Of a stretch of 64,000 nucleotides of DNA, positions 53,990 through 64,000 are shown in pieces. Under the pieces are notes generated by a model, which had not been told where the DNA came from, searched no databases, and saw nothing but the letters and a program-made list of their open reading frames with translations. Origin of the DNA: Cololabis saira (Eukaryota > Chordata > Actinopteri > Beloniformes > Belonidae); contig NC_084607.1 of NCBI RefSeq assembly GCF_033807715.1, forward strand, positions 15,143,941 to 15,207,940, written 5' to 3'. The translations under genes were made by a program, and so were the position numbers. Within the stretch, counting starts at the first letter, position 1. Every line of letters begins with the position of its first letter.

Positions 53990-54614
53990 TGGCGCTTTTC
54001 CACTAGTATCTACTCAGCCCGACTCGCCTCGGCGCGGCTCGTCCCGGCTCCACCCGTTTTGTCCCCGTTTGTTTTTCCACAGCCAGGTGAGAAGAGGGCG
54101 GGGCGGGGTGAAGCTGCTGTGACGTGCTCGATTGCGCAACCCCTTTGTTCGTGTCGGCGCTGATCAGAAAATCAGAAATCAGCTGGAGCCGCGAGTGGCT
54201 GAGAGTAAAACAGAGCGCCTGTGGATCTGATCGTTCCTTATCGCCCCTCTACATCCCTTTTTTAATTCTCTCGTCAGCCACCAGGTTTATGAACATCTGC
54301 ACCTCAGAGTTGGATCACCAAACAGACGTTTGCGCTGTATAATAAAATCGCCACGACCTGCGGGTCGCTCTCGTGCTGACTCCCGCTTCCTGATTCAAAC
54401 GTCTGACGGCCCCGCCCCCCGACCAATCAGTGGCGTGGAGGGTGGTGACGTCAGAAATAGTGCCGGCTCAGCCCGGTTAGAACCTCTGCGGAATGGTTAC
54501 AGAAAAAGTATCTGCTTGGCGCGGCTCCACCCGCCTCGGCCCGTAGTGGAAAAGCGCAAGACGGGGACGTGGCGAATAGAAGCGAGCTGAGCAGGTACTA
54601 GTGGAAAAGGGCCA
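53990..54614. mobile_element. CpG-rich PIF/Harbinger-like MITE
   Basis: Ends TGGCGCTTTTCCACTAG and CTAGTGGAAAAGGGCCA with TTA on each side (53987-53989, 54615-54617). The 625-bp interior is strikingly GC- and CpG-rich (GCCTCGGCGCGGCTCGTCC) and near each end carries related words CGGCTCCACCCG. Open frames inside are not conserved with any family. Confidence 0.8.
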
Positions 54615-54617
54615 TTA

Positions 54618-57600
54618 GAGTTTTGTTAAGCCCTGCAGGTCTGCAGGCCGGTTGGAACACGCCCACCTCAGTCCAGTCACCACAAGTTAGCTGCTTTAGC
54701 TTGGCTGGCTTAGTTTATCCCAATCTATGATGTTAATTAACATTACGCAATAATCATTCTGGTCGAATCTGTCCAAATATCTCCATTTCAAATGTTGACA
54801 TCTGAAATGAGTGCTGCCAGAACCCCAAACAAGGCACTTTGCAGGTCCCAGCCGTCACTTGGCTTGCCGCTCATGGAGCTAGACCGTCTGGGGTCGGCTA
54901 TGCGAAATGCAAGACTAGCACGGATCCAAAGCCAGGTCACTGTGAAAGTGGATGTGCATGAAAGGATAAAAGACTCATATCACGAGTGAGAATAGAGATG
55001 GCTGACCAGCATTATCAGCACACATTACAGAGGTCACATCATGGATAAAGCCCTGATTATTCCCATCTGTTGTCTGTCTAAATGTCAAACCTTTTCAACA
55101 TATGCAGGGACAGAACAGAACATTGCGATGACTTATCGAGGAATAGGGAGGAATTGCTAGGATCGTATCTAAAATGATAGTGACTAGATAGTAAAAAAAT
55201 GTCACAGCGACACAGTTAAGCTGGTCAGAGTTCATGACAATCCAACCAAAAGTTTTGATATTTCACTAAAAAGGAAGAACCAAGACCTGGGACTTAGTCT
55301 TTGTAGACTGTAAGTATCTGAGCAAAACGTCCCAGTCATTAAAGGTTACTGAGATATTCAAATGCAAAGCTGTGGACCGATGGAGAGGCAGATGGGCGTC
55401 TCCAGAGGTGTGTGGCAGTGCAGCTAAATAGGAAAATATCAAGGAAGAGATGAGGAAATTGCATGAAAACTGACACAGTTGAACCTGGACTGCTTGTTTA
55501 TGTGAAATTGTCACTTACAATAGACTGATTCAATATTTCGTGCAAAGAAAAACAACAAGAAGCTAACCGTTTGCAGTATTTATACAACAACCAGTGGAGC
55601 ACCTTCCACAAATACACGAAGCAGCAGCAGATCTGGTCCTGCTGGATCTTGGATGTGGACAGTAAAAGAACACAGAAGACATTTTGGACTTCCTCTTTTC
55701 CATACAAACGCAGAAGATAAGTCACTGTATCACTGCGTTGTGCCAGAAAGGATACAGGTACCGTCAAACCTCCACGAGCCAACACAAACATGGAAACCTC
55801 ATCACTGCCTGAGCAGAGGTGGAGGGAGGAGTGTTTTCCTCTTCGGGAATCCTCCTCTGATTAACAGGAAAGGGTCGTCGTCCTTTGACATCTCTTTGTC
55901 TTTGCAGTATTGGCGGAAAGGATCCTGGTTTCCCAGGTCATCGTAGCTCCGCCACTTCCTTGGTCTTGGCCAAAGTTTGCCTGACCTGGTTCACCACGAC
56001 CTCTCTTCATACGACGTGAATGGAGTCACACATTCAGGACATTCCACATTGTGATTTTTCCTTTGTAGTCTGCATGCTCCGACTATCAATGGGGATATTT
56101 TTTCCTGTAATATCCACCAAAACACCTCGGGGACACAAAAGCAAACCAGAGGGAAAGTGCGCTGATTTGTACATTTTTTTTATTTGCCTCAAACGTTAAT
56201 ATATTTCTTTCTTTCTAATCCAACATACTGTGAGAGGTTGGCTCGTTCCACAGACATATTTATCATTTGAGGATGGCCTCCTCGAGTTAGCCATGAAAAA
56301 CATGACATCAGCCAGCTTTGGCCTCTGGATGTCAGTGCTTAGCACCGGCCTGGGAATAACACGATGCAAGTCTGACAAATAAAAATCACAAAGGGATAAA
56401 AGCAAACATCAGCTGGAGCATCTTCAAAGCGTTTTGTAACATCATCCTTCCCAAATCACGCAGTAATGGTGCATCTGGGGGTCAATTCATCTGGGGGACG
56501 ACGGACAGCTCAGAGCAAAAAGGTCTTTCTCATTATGATGTTTTAATGAACTTTTGCAAGACTTCATGGTACGTTTTCCTCCATCAGTGCATTCACAGAA
56601 CTTCAGGTTCTTGTTCTTTGCACTGTAAAACTCTCCATGTGTAGAAAAGTTGCTCTGCGATGATTCCCAGGACATTATCCCCCAATCAGGATCTTATTTG
56701 TCCGTGTTTTGGCGAAGGACTGGAATAACAAGAAGAAACGGAGTAGGATGTGAGCCACCCAACACTGACCTCCATCTGCGCAGCTTCCTCTCCATACTCC
56801 CTGGGTGGGACCCTCCTGCACCGCTTAAACTCACGCATGCCCACTTTTCCCCAATCGTGTCTGCAATTGCGCAGCGCTGGGACCTCTCACACAAGCCCCA
56901 GTGTTTCTCAGGGTGCTAAGGTTAAAGACCCTCGTAGTCGGGGCTTTGTTGGAGTTGGGCGGCTGCCACGAGAGATATTAATCGGCAGTCACGGAGCAGG
57001 AAATCAAAAATAAACTGTTGAACAAGCCGAATTAGAGGAAACAGCTAGTTAATAAACGTCTCCAAGACTTTAAAGCAACACGCTTGTTTCTCAGAAAACA
57101 TCTAAGATCATCTCAAGAGAGGAAAATCCTTTTAACGCAAAACATTGTGGGAAATGAGCCCCGTTTTAATGGGCTGCTTTAATTTAAGCAAACACTGCGG
57201 CAAGATGGATTAACATTTCCTGATAACAAAAACAGAGATACAGTTTGCTTTCAGATAAGATTTGTTTGATTTCCTGTTAGTATTAAAAATGTTCAGGAAA
57301 TCAAAGTTGTAACAAATCACTCTCTGGGAGCCGAGAACGCGTGAACCAAATTCCACCGTCTTAGACGTTTAAGTTAAAAACAACAACGTTAACCATGAGC
57401 AGGCAAAAGCGCTCGTCCTGCATTCATCAGCCATGAATCTCTATCGTTGCAATCTATTCAGCATATGGAGTAAATTAGCGCGGCCGGTTCCTTTGACGTC
57501 TGATTCAAACACTTCCAGCTTGCATGGAAAATGGGGTTCAGTCTGTTGCATGGCTGAATCCCCTCAGGAAGTGTGTGCATCAGTGCAAGCAGAGGAAGTT

Positions 57601-58569
57601 TACTCTGCTGCTCAACAGATCACTGTTTATGTTGGGGCCCAGGCAATGATACACTGGCTCTCGGGACAGTTGAAATCCAGCGTTCGTGATTAAACGTCCG
57701 CATTCACCTCGTTTACATCACATATCAAGCAAAAAGAGGACAGACTGACACAAAAACAACTTAACAGGTGATACAAATTTGCCTTGATCAACATATATTA
57801 CATAAAGAAAAAATATCTGTTTTCAGGAGTAGATCAGACCGACGGCCTGATGGGTTTACTGTGACTGTAGTTTCTTTTTTTTTGTTTCACTAAAGCAGGA
57901 TGACACTTTCCTGCTTATATGGTACTGAAACTAATCATTGTGAAAGTCTGTTTCCTTCCCCTTTATGTTTTCAGCTCACAAACAGGTGTTTAAACACAGC
58001 AAGTGTTTAAACTTACTGTGAGACTGGTTTTCAGTTACTACCACACGGATGAGAAGTACCTATTCCTCAATTTGAGCTGTTCCCGTATCGAACTGGCAGT
58101 CTCACAGTTTGTAATACTGTTCATGTTTTCATTTCTCTTTTGGTTGCCTACAGTCTGTTGAGAGTTGGTTTGTTGAGACGAGGACTAGCTGATTAGTGAC
58201 ATCTGAAATAAGTTACCAGATGCAACACCATGTGCAAATGATATGCCTTAATATGTCCACATGTACTGTATGCACATACGTACTCTGGGATTGATGCAAA
58301 AAGTGAGACAAGTGTGTGTTGGTTTGCAGAGACAATGTGCACTTTTTGAAGTCAACATCAGAGGAGCATTTCCAACAATTACTGTCTCACCTGGGGTACT
58401 TCTACATCATCCCTCCCAACCCTTTGTAATTACCTTAGAACGGTAAAGAAAATATCCCAAAGGACTCAACTTTTCTTTCATTACACTGTGTTAAGCTTTT
58501 ATCCAAAAGGATTTAGAATTTTTTTATTTACAACTTCATCTGACAAACGAGAAACATAATTACAGAACT
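54618..58569. other. Gene-free interval
   Basis: No exon recognised. The plus-strand open frames around 55653-55946 and 56650-57013 have no family resemblance or coherent splice sites. Confidence 0.5.
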
Positions 58570-59008
58570 AGACACGCCTCAGCAAACAACTTCACCTTGC
58601 CTTTACCGAGAACTAACGCACTCAAAAGGTCTGTTATGTACAGGGCTGTAGCTCACTGGAACAGTCTCCCCGCACAATTGATTTCAACCACAGGAATGGC
58701 TAGTTTCAAAAGTAAACTGAGAGAAGCTGTGTTTCAACATAATATTCTGTTACAATAGTCTATTAGAAAACTACGTTAAAGGAATCCATTCATGTTCAAT
58801 GTTCATATTATTATTATTAGTATTTGTTCATATGCACTGAGAAATTCATGTTAATATTTTCAGGTTAATTGATCTATGTAATTCTTTGTACAAATGCTGT
58901 ATTGTTGATTAATTGTATGATTTAATGTGGACCCCAGGAAGAATAGTCTTCATATTTATGCGGACTAATGGGGATCCAATAAATAATAAATAAATAAATA
59001 AATAAAAC
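58570..59008 (+). mobile_element. LINE 3' end with C-terminal ORF2 remnant
   Basis: From 58570 to TAG at 58756-58758, 62 codons are open and include LPRTNALKRSVMYRAVAHWN, SLPAQL and FKSKLREAVF; the HWNSLP motif marks the end of many fish LINE proteins. The 3' UTR contains TGTGGACCCCAGGAAGAATA and ATGGGGATCC and finishes in an (AAAT)n tail (58980-59007). The 5' part is absent. Exact clade uncertain (CR1/L2/I group). Confidence 0.75.
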
Positions 59009-61759
59009 TCGACGCAAAGGGAATGCCATCGCCTCATGTACCTAGCAGAGTTCTGCGTTGAGGTCGTCTGCGGTGCCCAGCGCCGTGAAGCAATTCACCT
59101 CCGAGACGCTAGGGGGTGTCAGTCTCAGAAGACATGAAATCACGTGAAACTTGGTTGAACGTTTACTTTTCCACGTCCTCTGTTGGTCTGAGTGCGAGAG
59201 GACACTGTTGGAGCTGTTGGGCAATGTGGCTTGTACTTTCGTACTCCTTCAATCAGGTGTCCTTGTCTATTAAAGGGACAACCAGGGAAAGCAAAGAGCT
59301 AGAAATGCAGTACAGTGGACCGATCACAGGTATGACATGCACCCTTTCGGGTGTCAGCTTGTTCTGAACCTTTTGTACAGGTTTTATTGAGTAAATTGGC
59401 CAGCGAGGAGAGCGTTAAAGTAGTTGAGGTGGGATACAACCGTAGTCTGTACCAGGAGTTTAGGATCATACTGAGTCTAATTTTGCATACGCGTGCGACT
59501 GTTTCTCCATACTTCAGTTCAAAGTCTGCATCTATACAAGGGTTGGAGTCAGAAAACCCAGAAAAGCATGCTATAAAAGCTAGTCAGCCTCCACTTTTGT
59601 GCTTTTCTTAAGGGCTGTATGTGAGCTGTGTCTGTCGACTATCAGCATGACATCCCTTATCATCTTCATGCATCATCAAGTGGTTAAGCCTCTCTGATTA
59701 CCGCAATATCTTGCATGTATGTACGTAGCACCCAGAGACGTTACTCGGTCACATGTCAGAATGAATCAGCATGAAACATTAAAAACACAGAAACAAGCCC
59801 GGAGTCCAAATATTGGAGCCGATGGGACTTTTAAGCTTCATTAAATCTTTAATGGCTTATACATGTCAGTCTCGTAAGTATATTTTGATAAAGGTTACAA
59901 AATGCCACTGTGTCCCCTGAGGGCTAACAAAACATCGGCTTCCTTTCTCCTCTTATTTTGAGTTCTGGTGGTCTTGGAGACCCGGTCTGTCTGAAGATAA
60001 GGAGCTTTGCTGTTTGCTTTAGTGTGAGAAATATGTCAGATTTGTTTTTTTTTCTGTAGTGGGATTGTTTGGGATTGGTTGTTATCTCTGCCGTGTTTTA
60101 CACACTGCAGTGAAGCAGAGATGCTCTGGCAGCCAGGCTCACAATGGCACGGGGTTATCAGCGGTGTCACCTCAGCGTATTCTGCACCGAGAGCCCCCCT
60201 CTGTTTCTCAGGGAGGGGGCCGCAAACGATCAACGCCAACCCCGTCGGCCTGGGACATGCTTCTCGCTGGGAAGACGGGGAGGTTGAGGAGGTCACTGAG
60301 GTCATGACCTCTGTGCGGTTCAGATATTTATTTCCATTTTTCACGAAGGCAGACTAACGATATGTTTTTACAAGTTATTCACACTGTTATTTGATATCCC
60401 TGGCTGTATTACAACCACAACAGGAACTTTCTCTCACTTTCTCGCCTTCAGACGACAGTTTCGTGGAACGTCGTCGTGTTTTCCTGAGGTGCTATTTGTT
60501 TGAGGTGACCATTTTATTAACCTAACTGTGTCTGCCACTTTGTGACTTCCCATTTTTCTAAAAGCGGAAGAGTTTAGAAGAAAGGAAGACTCTTAGTTTC
60601 TTTTTTTTGACTTTTTCATCAATGCAACTAAGCATTCTCCTAACTCTTAACCCTTTAAAGCCTGACGTGTGAAATAATATTATTAAACTTATTTGTTTTT
60701 ATAATGATTTATAATGATTTTTGCCTTTAACAATTTGTGAATAATATTTTTTGCCTCATTACGAGGAAATTAGGTAATTATATCTACTTATTTTGATGAT
60801 TTATTTTCATTCATTCGAATATGATGCATTCAGCAAATATAGGGTTAAAAACTTGCAAATTCTGAAAGATAACACCACACAAGTACAAGTACATATTGTA
60901 CTGTTTTTATTTTATAGTGCAAGACACTCTAAATGGTATCTGGGAATGTTTTACTACTTATGCACTTAAACCTTGATTAGGAAAGAAATGTTTCATGATC
61001 TCAGCGTCCTGCAGGAGATCTCATGAGAATATCTTACCCTCTCTGAGAACTAAAAGAAAACGTAATTTTCTTTCTTGCGGTTTTGATTGTACGGCTACAA
61101 AGGGAAGCTCGGCTCAAGTGAATCACAGAATAATTGGGTGTCCTCTTTCCATGAATTGATCGCTTTTGTTTGCTCTTCATCTGCACTTTAGTGTAACAAG
61201 ATGAATCCCCGTTATTCTGCTCACACAGAAAGTGGAACTGAGAGTAATCGTTGTGAAACGCCCTTCCCTTTGTGTCTGCAACACAACAGGACTTTAAATA
61301 CAGTTTTCATTTAACAACGCTGACACAACTGTAAAACATAGCCTCATGCATATTTACACAGTGCACAAACAGTGATTTCTTCATCCAGGGAGCTGTTTTT
61401 AAAAGTTGTCATGTTTACAGTTTTACAGTTTGCAGTTATGCAGACCACAGATCTTTTGTCTTGAAGTTACAGAGTTATGAAATTGTGTAATAAGCCGAAC
61501 TTAGCAATTATGTTTCCACATGTCCTGTGACACGCATTACAGAGGGGGAACAAATAATCTGACTGGTTTATGACTATGACAGGAAGACAATGAGCAGCTA
61601 TTGCCAGCATGCCGTTTCACTGTGTAATAGTTTATTTTTCTGTGCCACAGAGTTCACGTGTCGTCCAAAAAACACATCAATGGGCTGTTGTTGAACTGAG
61701 TGACATGCTTGTTCAGAAAAGAGAGGACGATTTACTATTATTTTAAGAAACTTAGTTTC
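59009..61759. other. Gene-free interval
   Basis: No exon recognised. Overlapping 80-100-codon frames at 60036-60357 lie on both strands and look like chance in a GC-richer patch. 60660-60860 is AT-rich. Confidence 0.5.
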
Positions 61760-62160
61760 TAGAGACAGTAGGTTTACGTGCACTAACAGAAAGTCGAATT
61801 GTTGCTTTAATCCAACCAAATTTTTTAAAAGCCACGTATACACCTTAGTCGAACTGAACTGAAGCTCTTGTGATTAAGCTAATTTGTGATTAAGCTAATT
61901 TGTGATTAAGCTAATTTCAGTTATTCCGGCATGTAGCCTATACACAACCCACGCTTAGCCGAGCTAGTGACTGCCTTGGGATCCCCCTTCTGGAAGTGAC
62001 GACGCCACAAAAGCCAGAATATCAACACAGTAGGAGGAGAAGAAAATGAACAACAAAGAGAGAACCGGAAGAACGACAACACAAAAGTGCGTGCAGCGCC
62101 ACCTAGCATCGCAGAGTCGAACACACCTCACTCAATAATTGATTGTCTTCTCGCGCATGT
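61760..62160. mobile_element. Candidate decayed non-autonomous DNA element
   Basis: The stretch contains AGTCGAATTGTTGCTTTAA and inverted-like AATTGATTGTC words, a CpG-rich centre (CAGCGCCACCTAGCATCGC) and a 16-bp triplication. Inverted ends are not clean, so the call is tentative. Confidence 0.3.
61869..61917. repeat. 16-bp tandem repeat, 3 copies
   Basis: TGTGATTAAGCTAATT is repeated three times without change. Confidence 0.93.
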
Positions 62161-62179
62161 ATACTTGGATTTCTCCTCA

Positions 62180-62900
62180 AGTTAAATGAAGCTGTTTGTG
62201 TGGAGCAACGATTATGAAGCTCAAGGAGATATCAAAAAAAGTGAAAGAGGGTTTTACTGGGCTGAAAAAACAACATAAACCTATCATAGAGACAAAAAAA
62301 CATAGGTGTCTCCAAATATTGGAAGAGAAAAGTGTGGTGAAGTAAATGATCACAAGCATACAACATCACGTGTGGATGGTGGAGGGAGTGTTATGGTGTG
62401 TGTATAGCTGCTGGTGTAAGGGGCTCACTGGTGTATACTGATGATGTGGGTGCTGACAGATGTAACGAGATGAAACTCATAGGACAACGCCTTTGGAGAT
62501 GGATGATGACCCCAAACATACTTCAAAAGCCGCTTGTGACAATTTTAGGGCAAAGAAATGGAAAGTTCACGAATGTCCAAGTCAGTCGCCTGATCCCAAA
62601 ACCAGCTGAGCAGCTATTGGGTGATTGAAAGAAACCTGAAGAGAGAAGGACCCATAAAGAAGCATCAGCTGAAGGAGGCTGCAGTGAAGATCTGGCAGAG
62701 CCGTCACCAACGAGAAACCACTTTCATCCAAGGCATAGAAACTGGAGTCATAGCGACAATTATTTCACTTTGTCCAAATACTTTTAAGCCCCTGAAATTG
62801 GAGGCTGTAATTCCTAAAATGGTATAAAAATAAAACCTTACAGTTTACGCTTTAATCACACCTTGCTTGTTTTACTTCAAATGTATTGTAGTTGTGTTTA
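62180..62900 (+). mobile_element. Tc1-like transposon relic (second family)
   Basis: Transposase-region words in order are CACGTGTGGATGGTGGAGG, GGGCTCACTGGTGTATACTG, ATGACCCCAAACATACTTC (the conserved DNDPKH region) and a C-terminal region ending CACTTTGTCCAAATACTTTT. Frames are broken by stops and deletions. Family differs from the element at 21991. Confidence 0.75.
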
Positions 62901-64000
62901 ACTCAAAAACTCAAGACCTTGCGACCTAACTGTATCCTTATCTGAATGTTTTTGCCTCCTTGGAGACAAAGATACATCCAAAGAGACATCCAAGGAGACT
63001 TTTTATCTCCATGGATGTCTGATTATGTCAGAATTTGAAGAATGAAGTGTTAGGCCTCACATTAAAGCTGTTGTTTGTGCTTCTGGTGACCCAGGTCCCT
63101 CTCCCAACCAGCCTGTGATCTGTGATGGTGACAGATGAAGAGGTGAAAGTCTAATTAAGCTGTGCGGAGTTCGGGGAAAACTGTATCTGACTGTGATAGG
63201 CGCTGAGGTCGCGGCACAATCTCGATGGTGTTTTTCTCATGGAAAATGACAGAGAAAATGAAAGCAGCAGAGAGAAGAACAACAAGCAGCATCTCCACAA
63301 CACTGCGGTCTGGTGATGTAGGTTGCATTAACTGGCTTTTCAAAACACAACCAACTGCGGTTTACCCGAGGCAGCATATTTACAGCCCACGGACAGTTTA
63401 CGAACTCATGTGGAGACATGTGGTGAAACTTTTCCTGTCGTGAAATTAGACTTTAGACTGACAAAACAAGGGCACTTGAAAAGTCTAATTGAATGTCGCT
63501 GTAGATTTTATATCTCACTGCTGTCTGAGAAAAATGTTCTGTCTCAACCGCGGCTGCCACACACCACAGCGTATAAGAGGCGGAGTGACAAAACACTTTA
63601 TTTATGGGGGGAAGAAAGAAAAGAGACTCCTCTTATGGCACTGTAAGAACAGTTGTGCTCAAAAATCAAAGCAATCTGTGTGCGTTAAAGACTTGAAGCT
63701 CAGTCGCCCAGTGCAGGTCCAGGTGGAGAACAAGAAACAGGATCCACTTGAAGAGGCAGGATGGAGAGATCGATTACTCTGAAGTTTCCCATGATCCCGC
63801 TGGTCTCTGGGGAGGGTCAGGCCCTGCTCCGCCACTGCGTGGGTCTCTTAACCGTCATTATCACCGATGGGAGCCACAATAGGTCAGGAAGATGAGATAA
63901 CACTGTGAGCAGCAGAGCAGCAGGTGAGGGGCTCGGCGGGGCGCGATTAGGTGTCCGGGTCCCAGGGTGTAGCATTGCCTGGGGCCTCTGGGGCCTCGGC
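62901..64000. other. Gene-free end of the window
   Basis: No exon recognised. Open frames at 63225-63782 have no motif. The last 200 bases become GC-rich without a recognisable exon. Confidence 0.45.

Overview
The window is vertebrate nuclear DNA, almost certainly from a teleost fish and probably a percomorph. The reasons are spliced genes with GT-AG introns, two recognisable vertebrate genes, a Rex3 (RTE-clade) retrotransposon, fish-type tRNA-derived SINEs, and many hAT, PIF/Harbinger and Tc1-like non-autonomous elements. Nothing prokaryotic or viral was seen.

Layout. (1) 1-7.2 kb, plus strand: the last three coding exons and 3' UTR of a tweety-family gene (ttyh3, proposed chloride channel). 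(2) About 4.3-10.75 kb: a diverged tandem duplication of the ttyh3 3' end. The second copy has lost the terminal coding exon and received a 5'-truncated Rex3 flanked by a 14-bp target-site duplication. (3) 10.75-12.6 kb, minus strand: an unrecognised basic/coiled-coil gene carrying several lesions, with an intact-looking terminal exon and polyadenylation signal. (4) 12.6-25.1 kb: no host gene recognised. It holds nested transposons (a hAT element at 15.4-16.5 kb containing two other MITEs, a Tc1-like element at 22-23.7 kb containing a SINE) and one unassigned open reading stretch at 21.3-21.9 kb. (5) 25.1-32.9 kb, minus strand: a complete eight-exon lunatic fringe gene (lfng). The 357-residue Golgi N-acetylglucosaminyltransferase that modifies Notch is intact, and 5' UTR, TATA box, 3' UTR and polyadenylation signal can be proposed. 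(6) 33-64 kb: no recognised host exon. It contains a dense set of MITEs, LINE tails, a minisatellite-bearing hAT element at 39.2-40.1 kb, a tRNA-Cys-like pseudogene, and a 286-bp inverted-repeat insertion at 42.3-42.6 kb with a 16-bp target duplication and a hammerhead-ribozyme-like core.

ttyh3 and lfng are transcribed toward each other with the coiled-coil relic between them. TTYH3 and LFNG also lie close together on human 7p22, so the linkage looks ancestral although orientation differs. The two host genes are not functionally linked as far as is known: one is a membrane channel protein, the other a Notch glycosyltransferase. The approximately 31 kb upstream of lfng has no recognised exon and would be the place to look for its enhancers; conservation could not be tested here.
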